Below are positions 1 to 9,352 of a stretch of DNA of 64,000 bases, piece after piece (the stretch's first letter is position 1; every line of letters begins with the position of its first letter). Source of the DNA: Pseudomonas viridiflava (lineage in GTDB: Bacteria > Pseudomonadota > Gammaproteobacteria > Pseudomonadales > Pseudomonadaceae); NCBI RefSeq assembly GCF_900589395.1, contig NZ_UUIS01000027.1:379002-443001 (forward strand). The letters are read 5' to 3'. The position numbers and the translations under genes are program-made. A model generated the notes under the pieces. The model ran no database searches and was not told where the DNA came from. It saw only the letters and a program-made list of their open reading frames with translations.

Positions 1-1
1 T

Positions 2-1000
2 GCTTCCAGTCGCGCCAGTGCGTTGCTGTTCCAGTTCGGCATCGACATCTTTCGTGCCGCGGCCATGCTCACCGTGCTGTTCTCGGACCTGTCCATCGGC
101 CAGATGCTGGCGGTGTTCAGTTACCTGTGGTTCATGATCAGCCCTGTCGAGCAGTTGCTGAACCTGCAATACGCCTTTTATGCCGCCGGCGGCGCACTGA
201 GCCGCATCAACGAGCTGCTGGCGCGTGCCGACGAGCCGCATTATCCAGGGGGCGCAAACCCCTTCGAAAACCACGAAACCGTGGGCATCGACGTGCATGG
301 CTTGAGCTTCGGCTATGGCGCCGAACGGGTGCTGGACCAGTTGAACCTGTCCATTGCACCCGGTGAAAAAGTCGCCATCGTCGGTGCCAGCGGCGGCGGC
401 AAGAGCACGCTGGTGCAGTTGCTGCTGGGCCTGTACACGCCCGACAGTGGCAGCATCCGCTTTGGCGGGGCGACGGTGCAGGACATTGGTCTTGCGCGGG
501 TGCGCGAGCAGGTGGCGGTGGTGTTGCAGCATCCGGCGCTGTTCAACGACAGCGTGCGCGCCAACCTGACCATGGGCCGGGCGTGCAGCGACGAGGCGTG
601 CTGGCAGGCGCTGGGCATCGCTCAGTTGCAGGACACCGTGCGCAGCATGCCGCTGGGCCTGGACACGGTGCTGGGGCGTTCCGGTGTGCGGTTGTCCGGC
701 GGGCAGCGCCAGCGTCTGGCGATTGCACGCATGGTGCTGGCCGAACCCAAGGTGGTGATTCTCGACGAAGCCACCTCGGCCCTGGACGCGGCCACCGAAT
801 ACAACCTGCACCAGGCGCTGGGGCGCTTCCTGCATGGCCGCACCACCTTGATCATTGCCCACCGCCTGTCAGCGGTGAAGCAGGCCGACCGGGTGCTGGT
901 ATTTGATGACGGGCGGATTGCCGAAGACGGCGATCACCAGCAGTTGATGGCCGAGGGCGGGCTGTATGCCCGGCTTTATGGGCATTTGCAGCAAGTCTGA
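2..1000 (+). CDS. ABC transporter, ATP-binding/permease protein (5' truncated)
   Basis: The reading frame is open from the window edge, so the true start lies upstream; the TTG at 23 is internal. About the first 60 visible residues are the last transmembrane helices of an exporter-type membrane domain. The rest is a complete nucleotide-binding domain with Walker A (GASGGGKST), signature (LSGGQ), Walker B (VVILDEATSALD) and an H-loop (IIAHRL). TM domain and NBD on one chain is the half-transporter layout of MsbA/ATM1-type exporters, which act as dimers in the inner membrane. The substrate cannot be told from this part. No terminator is visible before the next gene. Confidence 0.85.
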   Translation, partial: ASSRASALLFQFGIDIFRAAAMLTVLFSDLSIGQMLAVFSYLWFMISPVEQLLNLQYAFYAAGGALSRINELLARADEPHYPGGANPFENHETVGIDVHGLSFGYGAERVLDQLNLSIAPGEKVAIVGASGGGKSTLVQLLLGLYTPDSGSIRFGGATVQDIGLARVREQVAVVLQHPALFNDSVRANLTMGRACSDEACWQALGIAQLQDTVRSMPLGLDTVLGRSGVRLSGGQRQRLAIARMVLAEPKVVILDEATSALDAATEYNLHQALGRFLHGRTTLIIAHRLSAVKQADRVLVFDDGRIAEDGDHQQLMAEGGLYARLYGHLQQV

Positions 1001-1110
1001 GAGGTGTTTCACGGTTGTGCAGGACTAATGGCCGAATCGGTCTGCCGTTTCGATGGATCTGACCTAATCTGAGGGCTGGATCATCAGTCGGCAGTCGGTG
1101 AACGTATCCC

Positions 1111-3552
1111 ATGAAGTCCTCGCGTGCCCTGGCCAGGCCCCGTTTTCTCGGCATTGTCTGGCCTTTCATTGCTGTGGCCCTGTTCCAGGCGCTGCTGGGC
1201 TGCTTCAGCCTGTATTTGATGTCGGCCGTGCGCAGCTACGTCGGCGGCGAAAGCCTGTGGTCCAAGGGCCAGAAGGATGCCATTCATTCGCTGGACCAGT
1301 ATGTGCTCAGCCGCGATGAAAGCGATTGGCTGCGCTACCGTGAGGCCATGGCCATTCCTGAAGGCGATCGGCTGCTGCGTGAAGCCATGGACCGACCCGA
1401 GCCGGATACCGCCATGGCACGGGCCGGCATTCTGCAGGGCGGCAACCATCCTCGGGATGCCGACGGGATCATCTGGCTGTATCGCTACTTTCGCACGGTG
1501 GCCCCCATGCAGGAGGCCATCGGCTGGTGGACGCTGGGCGATGCTTACCTGATCGAGCTCGACGCACTGGCACAAGACTTGCGCGCGCGCATGGCCCAAG
1601 GCGAGCCAGGTGCTGGCGAGGTGATAGCGTGGCGCAGACGGATCGACACCCTCAATACCCACACCACCGCGGCGGCCATGGCGTTCAGCAATGCGCTGGG
1701 CGCCGGCTCCCGGCAATTGCTGGCCTTGCTGGTGGGCGTCAATCTGATCACGGCGCTGAGCCTGATCGTGCTGGCCCTGTGGCGCACCCACAAGCTGCTG
1801 GCGTTGCGTCGCGCCGTCGCTGATGCCCTGCGCCTGGAGAAAGAGCGTGCACAGATCACGCTGGCCGCCATTGGCGACGGCGTAATCAGCACTGATGTCC
1901 ATGGCGCCATTGTCTATATGAATCCGGCGGCCGAAAAACTCACTCACTGGCAAGGCACACAGGCCGGCGGCATGCCGCTGGTGGCCTTGTTTCACCTGCT
2001 GGACGAAAGCGAACACCACGATAATTCGATGCTGATCGAGCACATCTGCCGTGGTCAGTACAAAAGCGGCAGTGTGCATTGCCGGCTGATCCAGCGCCTG
2101 GACGGCAGCACCGTGCCTGTGGCGCTGACCGGGTCACCCATCCACACCGATGGCCAGGTCAGTGGCATGGTGCTGGTGCTGCGCGACCTGACCCAGGAGC
2201 GCCAGTACGTCGCCAACCTGTCCTGGCAGGCCGCCCATGACCCGCTCACCGGGCTGGTCAATCGCAGCGAGTTCGAGTATCGGCTCGAGCAGTTGCTTGC
2301 TCATCAAGGGGCGTCGCATGCACTGCTGTTGCTTGACCTGGACCAGTTCAAGCTGATCAACGACGGGCATGGCCATGCCGCCGGTGACCAGCTGTTGCGC
2401 CACTTGTGCACGGTGCTGCCCCAAGGGTTGCGTGAAGGTGACATCCTGGCGCGGCTGGGGAGCGATGAGTTCGGCATTCTGTTGCACGAGTGTTCGCCGC
2501 AGACGGCTGGTGAAATCGCCGAAGGCTTGCGCAGCATGGTCGAAAAGCTGCATTTCGTCTGGAAGGGGCGGGCCTTCATGACCACTGCCAGCATCGGCAT
2601 GGTGCTGATCGACAGCCTTCACCAGAGCCTGGAAGATGCCCTGCGCGCCGCTGACCTGGCCTGCTACATGGCCAAGGAAAAAGGCCGCAACCGGGTACAG
2701 GTCTACCGCCCGGACGACCTTGAGCTGTCACTGCGCTCGGGCGAAATGGCCTGGATCCAGCGCCTGCACATGGCACTGGAAGAAGACCGCTTCTGTCTGT
2801 ACGCGCAGGAAATTGCCCCGCTTGAGCCTGAGGGCGAGGGGCTACACCGGCGTCATGTCGAGATTCTCCTGCGCCTGCGCGATGAGTCGGGGGGCATGGT
2901 CATGCCGGACCGGTTCATTCCCGCCGCCGAGCGCTTCGGGCTGATGAGCACCCTGGATCGCTGGGTGGTGCGCCGGGTGCTCGGGCTGATCGCACAGAGT
3001 CTTGAGCGTCAGCCTGACGGCGCGCAGCCTGCGTTATGTTCGATCAACCTGTCAGGTTCCAGCATCGGTGACAGTGCCTTTCTGGAGTACCTCAAGGCGC
3101 AGTTTCGCAGCCACGGCGTGGCGCCGGGGATGATCTGCTTCGAGATCACCGAAACGGCCGCCATTGCCGACTTGGGCCGGGCCATCGTCTTCATCAACGA
3201 ACTCAAGGCCCTTGGGTGTCTGTTTTCACTGGACGATTTTTGTGCTGGTATGTCTTCGTTCGCCTACCTCAAGCACCTGCCGGTGGACTTTCTCAAGATC
3301 GACGGCAGCTTCGTCAAGGACATGCTCGACAATACCGTCAACCGCTCGATGGTCGAGGTGATCAATCACATCGGCCATGTCATGGGCAAGCGCACCATTG
3401 CCGAGTACGTCGAGACGCCGTTGATCGAACAGGTGCTGCGCGAAATGGGGGTCGATTTTGCCCAGGGCTACCTGATCGGTCGGCCTGAGTTATTGACGGG
3501 CGACAGCCTTTACAGGCAGCCGGTACGGCTTGGCGCACAGACCGTCCACTGA
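1111..3552 (+). CDS. Membrane-bound PAS-GGDEF-EAL cyclic-di-GMP protein
   Basis: An 813-residue inner-membrane signalling protein. Two hydrophobic helices (about residues 13-37 and 200-225) enclose a periplasmic sensor of about 160 residues that I do not recognise. A PAS domain (about 240-365), a GGDEF domain (about 375-545) and an EAL domain (about 560-800) follow. The cyclase signature is GSDEF (about residue 449), with an RxxD I-site (REGD) five residues upstream. The EAL signature reads EIL (about 586). Other phosphodiesterase residues are present: SINLS, FEITET, LDDF, FLKID, VET and FAQGY. I infer a working phosphodiesterase with a weak or purely GTP-binding cyclase domain. ATG 1111 is the first good start; its RBS is weak. 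Confidence 0.85.
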   Translation: MKSSRALARPRFLGIVWPFIAVALFQALLGCFSLYLMSAVRSYVGGESLWSKGQKDAIHSLDQYVLSRDESDWLRYREAMAIPEGDRLLREAMDRPEPDTAMARAGILQGGNHPRDADGIIWLYRYFRTVAPMQEAIGWWTLGDAYLIELDALAQDLRARMAQGEPGAGEVIAWRRRIDTLNTHTTAAAMAFSNALGAGSRQLLALLVGVNLITALSLIVLALWRTHKLLALRRAVADALRLEKERAQITLAAIGDGVISTDVHGAIVYMNPAAEKLTHWQGTQAGGMPLVALFHLLDESEHHDNSMLIEHICRGQYKSGSVHCRLIQRLDGSTVPVALTGSPIHTDGQVSGMVLVLRDLTQERQYVANLSWQAAHDPLTGLVNRSEFEYRLEQLLAHQGASHALLLLDLDQFKLINDGHGHAAGDQLLRHLCTVLPQGLREGDILARLGSDEFGILLHECSPQTAGEIAEGLRSMVEKLHFVWKGRAFMTTASIGMVLIDSLHQSLEDALRAADLACYMAKEKGRNRVQVYRPDDLELSLRSGEMAWIQRLHMALEEDRFCLYAQEIAPLEPEGEGLHRRHVEILLRLRDESGGMVMPDRFIPAAERFGLMSTLDRWVVRRVLGLIAQSLERQPDGAQPALCSINLSGSSIGDSAFLEYLKAQFRSHGVAPGMICFEITETAAIADLGRAIVFINELKALGCLFSLDDFCAGMSSFAYLKHLPVDFLKIDGSFVKDMLDNTVNRSMVEVINHIGHVMGKRTIAEYVETPLIEQVLREMGVDFAQGYLIGRPELLTGDSLYRQPVRLGAQTVH

Positions 3553-3619
3553 CCCTGCTGGCGCAGGCGATGGCCGGATGTCAGGGGCATTACAAGGATT
3601 TTTCAACAGGAGTGACACA

Positions 3620-4411
3620 GTGATCGATACTTTCACCAGAACCGGTCCGCTCATGGAAGCCAGCAGCTATCCCCTCTGGGCACAGCAATTGATTCGCGAT
3701 TGCAGCGACGCCAAGGCGCGCGTCGTAGAGCACGAGCTTTACCAGCGGATGCGTGATGGCCACCTGAGCCCTGCCATCATGCGTCAATACCTGATCGGCG
3801 GCTGGCCTGTGGTCGAGCAGTTTGCGGTGTACATGGCGCAGAACCTGACCAAGACCCGCTTCGCCCGGCATCCCGGCGAAGACATGGCGCGGCGCTGGCT
3901 GATGCGCAATATTCGCGTCGAACTCAATCACGCCGATTACTGGGTGCACTGGTGCCAGGCCCACGATGTGAGCCTGGATGACCTCAAGGCCCAGCGCGTA
4001 CCGCCGGAACTGCACGCCCTGGGGCACTGGTGCGCGCAAAGTTGTGCCAGCGACAGCCTGGCCGTGGCCATGGCCGCGACCAACTACGCCATCGAAGGCG
4101 CCACCGGCGAGTGGGCGGCGCTGGTGTGCTCCACCGGCGCCTATGAGCAGGGCTTTGCCGAGGCGTCGCGCAAGCGGGCCATGAAATGGCTGAAGATGCA
4201 TGCCCAGTATGACGACGCTCATCCCTGGGAGGCGCTGGAAATCATCTGCACCCTGGTCGGCAACCGGGCCAGCGACGCCCGGCAGGATGAGCTGCGCCAG
4301 GCCATCACGCGCAGTTATGACTACATGCACCTGTTTCTGGAGCGTTGCCTGCAACCGGAGCGGCAGGCGCGCAGCCAACCGGTGCGCGGGCGGGCCGCCC
4401 AGCCGGCCTGA
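3620..4411 (+). CDS. TenA/PqqC-like (heme-oxygenase-fold) protein
   Basis: A 263-residue, mostly helical protein resembling the TenA/THI-4 and PqqC superfamily. Supporting motifs are the N-terminal LYQRMRDGHLSPAIMRQYL segment, VELNHADYWVHW and a Glu-rich central helix (NYAIEGATGEWA). GTG at 3620 is chosen because CAGGAG lies about 9 bases upstream; an in-frame extension to 3530 would overlap the upstream gene and lacks an RBS. No thi or pqq gene is adjacent, so a role in thiamine or PQQ synthesis is not supported. It lies between two c-di-GMP genes, and a link to them is only inference from position. Confidence 0.7.
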   Translation: MIDTFTRTGPLMEASSYPLWAQQLIRDCSDAKARVVEHELYQRMRDGHLSPAIMRQYLIGGWPVVEQFAVYMAQNLTKTRFARHPGEDMARRWLMRNIRVELNHADYWVHWCQAHDVSLDDLKAQRVPPELHALGHWCAQSCASDSLAVAMAATNYAIEGATGEWAALVCSTGAYEQGFAEASRKRAMKWLKMHAQYDDAHPWEALEIICTLVGNRASDARQDELRQAITRSYDYMHLFLERCLQPERQARSQPVRGRAAQPA

Positions 4412-4422
4412 GTGCTGCCGGC

Positions 4423-5358
4423 CTAACCTGCCATCATCATCCGGTTGCGGCCCTGGCGCTTGGCCACGTACAGGGCGCTGTCGGCGCGGCGCAACAGGCT
4501 TTCGGTGGATTCGGCCGGCAACAGCGTGGAGCAGCCCAGGCTGATGCTCGGCCTGAGGTCGCCCAGGCTGCTGAAGTCCAGGTCATGCACGGCCTGGCGC
4601 AGGCGTTCGCCCACCAGCGCGGCGCCGTCACGGTCGGTGTTGGCCAGGATAATCACGAATTCTTCACCGCCATAGCGGAATACCCGGTCGACATTGCGCA
4701 CCTGGTTTTTCAACGTCTGGGCCACTCGCTTGAGCACCTGGTCGCCGTTGACATGGCCGTGGTTGTCGTTGATGAGCTTGAAGTGATCGATGTCCAGCAT
4801 CAACAGCGACAACGGGTGACGGTAACGCGATGAGGCCTCGGCTTCACGCGACAAGGTCTGTTCCATGGCGATGCGATTGCCGGTTTCGGTCAGCGGATCG
4901 CGCATGGCGTTCTGCACCGCCATGCGATACAGCAGGGCGTTGCGCAGGGGATAGAGCAGGTTGCCGAGCAGGCTTTCGAGCTCGCTGCGCTGGGCATCCT
5001 CCAGTGGCTGCGAGCGGTAAAGGCTCAGGTGTCCGAGCGATTCACCCTCATGGCTGAGGCTGAAGCTGGCAACCTTGACGGTTCGCTGGCCCAGGTGCAG
5101 TTGCAGGTCGCTGACCGGGTGACTGTAAAGCAGGCCATCGAGGTTCAGGTAAGGCTGCAGGTGCTCGAAGAACAGGCCCAGCACGCGATCGGCCTCCAGG
5201 CTGGTCTGCAGCTGGCGGGAGAGCAGCAGGCTCAATTGCGGCAGATCCATCGCCGGGCGCAGGGCGGTCGAACGATTCTGGGCGCGAGGGTGCGCATGCA
5301 GTGACTGCACGACGCGGGTGTCAATGTCCACTGACTCGATGCGGGTGGGAGAACTCAT
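4423..5358 (-). CDS. Diguanylate cyclase with GAF-like N-terminus
   Basis: A soluble 311-residue protein predicted to make c-di-GMP from two GTP. The N-terminal about 150 residues look GAF-like (no transmembrane helix). The C-terminal GGDEF domain has LDIDHFKLINDNHGH, an intact GGEEF active site and an RNVD product-inhibition site five residues before it. The start at 5358 (MSSPTR...) has GAGGAG just upstream; an in-frame ATG at 5376 has no such site. It is convergent with the TenA-like gene. Together with the gene at 1111 the locus encodes c-di-GMP synthesis and probable breakdown. Confidence 0.87.
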   Translation of the reverse strand: MSSPTRIESVDIDTRVVQSLHAHPRAQNRSTALRPAMDLPQLSLLLSRQLQTSLEADRVLGLFFEHLQPYLNLDGLLYSHPVSDLQLHLGQRTVKVASFSLSHEGESLGHLSLYRSQPLEDAQRSELESLLGNLLYPLRNALLYRMAVQNAMRDPLTETGNRIAMEQTLSREAEASSRYRHPLSLLMLDIDHFKLINDNHGHVNGDQVLKRVAQTLKNQVRNVDRVFRYGGEEFVIILANTDRDGAALVGERLRQAVHDLDFSSLGDLRPSISLGCSTLLPAESTESLLRRADSALYVAKRQGRNRMMMAG

Positions 5359-5569
5359 GTCTTCACTCCTCAGCACATTCCTTGCTGGCTGGTGGGGTTA
5401 GAGCGAAACGCGTGCCATCGGTTCATTCATCCCTGAACTCAGAAAAAACAACGGCTTGCAGGCAGGGGTCAGAGCAATACTGCGGCAGTCGCTTGGCGGT
5501 GCAGGGGGTTATACAGGAACAGGACGCCCGTGGGTGTCGCTTTACCGCCACCCCTGGCGTCTTTCTACC

Positions 5570-6310
5570 TCATTGGGCATTGAGCGCCTGGCCATTGATG
5601 CCGGCGCTGTCGGGTCCCATCAAGTACAGGTAGACGGGCATGATCTGCTCGGGCGTCGGGTTGCGCATCGGGTCCTCGGCCGGGTAGGCCTGGGCCCGCA
5701 TGTCCGTGCGGGTGGCGCCGGGGTTGACGCTGTTGGCGCGCACCGCCGACACGCCGTCGAGTTCATCGGCCAGGGTCTGCATCAGTCCTTCGGTGGCAAA
5801 TTTCGACACCCCATAGGCACCCCAGTGGGCACGGCCCTTGCGCCCGACACTGCTGGAGGTGAAGACCACCGAGGCGTCGACCGACAGCATCAGCAGCGCC
5901 AGCAAGGCATGGGTAAGCATGTACAGGGCATTGACATTGACATGCATGACTTGCATGAAGTGCTCGCCTGACAAGTGGGCCAGTGGTGTGCGCGGGCCGA
6001 TGATCGAGGCGTTGTGCAGCAGGCCGTCAAGCACGCCGAATTCGCGCTCGATCATCCGCGCCAGTTGGTCGTACTGCGGTGGCCCGGCGGTTTCCAGGTC
6101 AAGAGCAATCACCACCGGCGGCAGGTGACCGGCCGCGACGATCCGGTCATGAACCTGGTTCAGGTGCGCTTCGGTCCTGCCCAGCAACAGCACGGTGGCG
6201 CCGTGCGCGGCAAAGGCGGTGGCGGCCGCGGCACCGATGCCGCGACCGGCACCGGTGACCAGAATGACCCGGCCCTTGAGCAGGTCGGGGCGTGCGGTGT
6301 ACTCGAACAT
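5570..6310 (-). CDS. Short-chain dehydrogenase/reductase (YciK-like)
   Basis: A 246-residue classical SDR with the nucleotide-binding motif TGAGRGIG (about residues 20-27), the NAS-type motif (LLHNAS) and the catalytic YGVSK. Sequence and neighbourhood match the YciK oxidoreductases found next to mupP and ubiG in pseudomonads. The substrate is unknown. It ends a minus-strand run ubiG-mupP-SDR, with 37 bases between mupP and this gene and GGAGGT before its ATG. Confidence 0.85.
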   Translation of the reverse strand: MFEYTARPDLLKGRVILVTGAGRGIGAAAATAFAAHGATVLLLGRTEAHLNQVHDRIVAAGHLPPVVIALDLETAGPPQYDQLARMIEREFGVLDGLLHNASIIGPRTPLAHLSGEHFMQVMHVNVNALYMLTHALLALLMLSVDASVVFTSSSVGRKGRAHWGAYGVSKFATEGLMQTLADELDGVSAVRANSVNPGATRTDMRAQAYPAEDPMRNPTPEQIMPVYLYLMGPDSAGINGQALNAQ

Positions 6311-6347
6311 CGTTAACCTCCTTGTCAGTGGCGCAGCGCGCCGGATG

Positions 6348-7019
6348 TCAGCAACTGCACCGCGCGTTGTCGAGGACCTTGCGCAGCTCCAGCGGGTGAT
6401 CGACTACCACGTCGGCGCCCCAGTGATCGGGATTGTCGTTGGGGTGAATGTAGCCGTAGCGTACCGCAGCGGTGCGGGTGCCGGCATCGCGGCCCGACTC
6501 GATGTCGCGCAGGTCGTCGCCGACGAACAGCACGCTGGCAGGCTCCAGGTCCAGCTGCTTGCAGGCCAGGATCAACGGCTCCGGGTGCGGCTTGCTGTAG
6601 GTGACATGATCGGGGCAGATCAGCAGCGCCGAGCGCTCGGCCAGGCCCAGCCGGGCCATGATCGGTTCGGCAAAGCGCACCGGCTTGTTGGTCACCACGC
6701 CCCAGATCAGGCCGGCTTTCTCGATGTCGGCCAGCAAGGTGTCCATGCCGTCGAACAGTCGGGTGTGCACGGCGCAGTCGGCCTGGTAGCGCTCCAGGAA
6801 TTCCAGGCGCAGCGCCTCGAATTGCGGGGCATTGGGCGACAGGGCGAAGGTCGCGGCCACCATGGCCTTGGCGCCGCCGGAAATCTCGTCGCGAATCAGC
6901 TTGTCGTCGACGGCCGGGAAGCCGCGCTCGGCCAGCATCGCCTGGCAGATGGCGATGAAGTCCGGCGCGGTGTCCAGCAAGGTACCGTCCATGTCGAACA
7001 GGATCGCTCGCAGGCGCAT
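6348..7019 (-). CDS. mupP: N-acetylmuramic acid 6-phosphate phosphatase (MupP), HAD family
   Basis: A 223-residue HAD phosphatase with the nucleophile motif [10 protein letters not shown] at the N-terminus, GVVTNKP (motif II) and [11 protein letters not shown] (motif IV). In Pseudomonas the ubiG-adjacent member is MupP, which dephosphorylates MurNAc-6-phosphate in the anhydromuropeptide recycling pathway. Older annotation calls it phosphoglycolate phosphatase. ATG 7019 follows the ubiG stop by two bases, with GGGAGG within the end of ubiG, so the pair is probably translationally coupled. A TTG at 7025 is a less likely start. Confidence 0.87.
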   Translation of the reverse strand: MRLRAILFDMDGTLLDTAPDFIAICQAMLAERGFPAVDDKLIRDEISGGAKAMVAATFALSPNAPQFEALRLEFLERYQADCAVHTRLFDGMDTLLADIEKAGLIWGVVTNKPVRFAEPIMARLGLAERSALLICPDHVTYSKPHPEPLILACKQLDLEPASVLFVGDDLRDIESGRDAGTRTAAVRYGYIHPNDNPDHWGADVVVDHPLELRKVLDNARCSC

Positions 7020-7021
7020 GC

Positions 7022-7720
7022 TCAAGCCTCCCGTACGGTCTGGATCATGTAGTTGACGTCAACGTCGTTGGCCAGCTTGTAGTGCTTGGTCAGCGGGTTG
7101 TAGGTCAGGCCGATGATGTCCTTGACCTGCAGGCCCGTGGCCCGGCTCCAGGCGCCCAGCTCGGAGGGGCGGATGAATTTCTTGAAGTCGTGGGTGCCAC
7201 GTGGCAGCAGGTTGAGTACGTACTCGGCGCCGACAATGGCAAACAGATAGGCCTTGGGGTTGCGGTTGATGGTCGAAAAGAACACCTGGCCGCCCGGCTT
7301 GACCATGCGGTAGCACGCGGCGATCACCGAAGACGGGTCGGGCACGTGCTCGAGCATCTCCAGGCAGGTCACTACGTCAAACTGCCCGGGCATTTCCAGG
7401 GCCATGTCTTCGGCGGTGATCTGCCGGTATTCGACTTCCACGCCGGATTCGAGCTGGTGCAGGCGGGCCACGGCCAGGGGTGCCTCGCCCATGTCGATGC
7501 CGGTCACGGTGGCCCCGCGCAAGGCCATGGCCTCGCTGAGGATGCCACCGCCGCAGCCGACGTCGAGCACTTTCTTGCCGGCCAGGCTGACGCGCTCGTC
7601 AATCCAGTTGACGCGCAGCGGGTTGATGTCGTGCAGGGGCTTGAACTCGCTTTCGCGGTCCCACCAGCGATGGGCAAGGGCCTCGAATTTGGCGATTTCT
7701 GCGCGGTCGACGTTGCTCAT
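7022..7720 (-). CDS. ubiG: Ubiquinone biosynthesis O-methyltransferase UbiG
   Basis: A 232-residue SAM-dependent methyltransferase carrying out both O-methylations of ubiquinone synthesis. It has the class I motif [16 protein letters not shown] (about residues 50-65), the N-terminal [10 protein letters not shown] segment typical of UbiG, and normal family length. AGAGGGAC lies upstream of the ATG at 7720. It is the first gene of the ubiG-mupP-SDR run. Confidence 0.95.
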   Translation of the reverse strand: MSNVDRAEIAKFEALAHRWWDRESEFKPLHDINPLRVNWIDERVSLAGKKVLDVGCGGGILSEAMALRGATVTGIDMGEAPLAVARLHQLESGVEVEYRQITAEDMALEMPGQFDVVTCLEMLEHVPDPSSVIAACYRMVKPGGQVFFSTINRNPKAYLFAIVGAEYVLNLLPRGTHDFKKFIRPSELGAWSRATGLQVKDIIGLTYNPLTKHYKLANDVDVNYMIQTVREA

Positions 7721-7804
7721 GGGATGTCCCTCTTTAACTCTGGATTCGGTGTGGTCCGGCGGCCGGCGCAGGGCCTGGCACTGATGATGGGCCGGTGCTG
7801 CATG

Positions 7805-9136
7805 TCATTGGTCCTGGCCGGCAATGCGCCGACCCCAGGCCATGGCCGTGTCGCGCAGAACCTGTTCGTCCATGCGCGTCAGGCGGCCGTCTTCGAGCAA
7901 GGGCTTGCCGGCGACCCACACATGGCGCACACAGTCGCGGCTGCAGGTGTAGATCAATTGCGAAACCGGGTCATAGACCGGTTGCTGGTTCAGCCCGCTG
8001 AGGTCGAAAGCGACCATGTCGGCCGCCTTGCCAGGCTCCAGCGAGCCGGTTTCTGCCTGGATGCCCAGGGCCCGGGCGCCATTGAGCGTGGCCATACGCA
8101 GGGCCCTGTGGGCATCGAGCGCGGTGGCCGAGCCGGCCACGGCCTTGGCCAGCAAGGCGGCAGTGCGGGTCTCGCCGAGCAGGTCCAGGTCATTGTTGCT
8201 GGCTGCGCCGTCGGTGCCGACAGCTACATTGACGCCGGCTTGCCAGAGGCGTTCAACCGGGCAGAAACCGCTGGCCAGTTTGAGGTTCGACTCCGGGCAG
8301 TGGACCACGCTGGTGTTGCTTTCGACCAGCAGGGCCAGGTCGTCCTCGTTGATCTGGGTCATGTGCACCGTTTGCAGGCGCGGGCCCAGCAGGCCGAGCC
8401 GGTGCAGGCGCGCCAGCGGGCGTTCCTGATGCTGTTCGAGGGCTTGCTCGACCTCGAAGGCGGTTTCGTGCACATGCATCTGGATCATGGCATCGAGTTC
8501 GTCGGCGATCACCCGCACGCGCTCAAGGTTTTCGTCACTCACGGTGTAGGGCGCGTGCGGACCGAAAGCGACCTTGATGCGCGAATGGTGCGCCAGGTCG
8601 TTGAACAGCTCGATGCCGATGTGCAGGGCCTCGTCGATGTTTCGCGCCCCCGGGACCGGAAAATCGAGCACCGGTACGCAGATTTGTGCACGCATGCCAC
8701 TGTCGTGGACGCGCTCGGCGGCCACCTTGGGGTAGAAGTACATGTCCGAGAAGCAAGTGATGCCGCCCTTGAGTTGCTCGGCGATGGCCAGGTCGGTGCC
8801 GTCGCGCACGAAGGCTTCATCGACCCATCGGCCTTCGGCGGGCCAGATGTGCTCGTGCAGCCAGGTCATCAGCGGCAGGTCGTCGGCAAGCCCGCGGAAC
8901 AGGGTCATGGCCGCATGCCCGTGGGCATTGATCAGGCCGGGAGCCAGCAGCATGCCGGGCAGCTCGACGACCTGCGCGCACGGATGGCGCAGGCCCTCGT
9001 CACGTGGGCCGATCCAGGCAATCAGCCCGTCGCGGATGCCGACACCGTGCCCTTGCAGTACCACCCCGGCAGGTTCGACCGGCACCAGCCAGGCGGGCAG
9101 GAGCAGCAGGTCGAACGGGGTCGGCGGTGTTGACAT
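7805..9136 (-). CDS. mtaD: 5'-methylthioadenosine deaminase (TRZ/ATZ amidohydrolase family)
   Basis: A 443-residue metal-dependent amidohydrolase with the metal-binding HxH motif in [10 protein letters not shown], a later HVHETAFE segment and [13 protein letters not shown] near the C-terminus. In pseudomonads this family member deaminates 5'-methylthioadenosine to methylthioinosine. The gene is divergent from mtnA, which acts further down the same salvage route; this supports MTA rather than S-adenosylhomocysteine as main substrate. Length is normal. It stops 84 bases before ubiG and may be co-transcribed with it. Confidence 0.88.
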   Translation of the reverse strand: MSTPPTPFDLLLLPAWLVPVEPAGVVLQGHGVGIRDGLIAWIGPRDEGLRHPCAQVVELPGMLLAPGLINAHGHAAMTLFRGLADDLPLMTWLHEHIWPAEGRWVDEAFVRDGTDLAIAEQLKGGITCFSDMYFYPKVAAERVHDSGMRAQICVPVLDFPVPGARNIDEALHIGIELFNDLAHHSRIKVAFGPHAPYTVSDENLERVRVIADELDAMIQMHVHETAFEVEQALEQHQERPLARLHRLGLLGPRLQTVHMTQINEDDLALLVESNTSVVHCPESNLKLASGFCPVERLWQAGVNVAVGTDGAASNNDLDLLGETRTAALLAKAVAGSATALDAHRALRMATLNGARALGIQAETGSLEPGKAADMVAFDLSGLNQQPVYDPVSQLIYTCSRDCVRHVWVAGKPLLEDGRLTRMDEQVLRDTAMAWGRRIAGQDQ

Positions 9137-9300
9137 GACAAGGCTTCCGGAGTCTGTTCAGCGTGTGTGAAAGGCCTGGATCGCTGCACGCTGGCCAAAG
9201 GCATGCAAGCGACGCTCGGGTTTCGCACGTGCTGCGTATATAAAGGTCTGTATCAGGAGTGATGGCGGAGTATACCCGAGCGCCCTCAGGGTGGGCTCGC

Positions 9301-9306
9301 TATAAT
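9301..9306 (+). promoter_or_regulatory. Putative mtnA promoter -10 box
   Basis: A perfect TATAAT lies 47 bases before the mtnA ATG in the divergent mtaD/mtnA spacer. The -35 region at the right spacing is poor, so this is a tentative call. Confidence 0.45.
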
Positions 9307-9352
9307 CGACCGCTTTTTTATTCGGGTTTTGATTGTGATAACGGAGTTGGCA

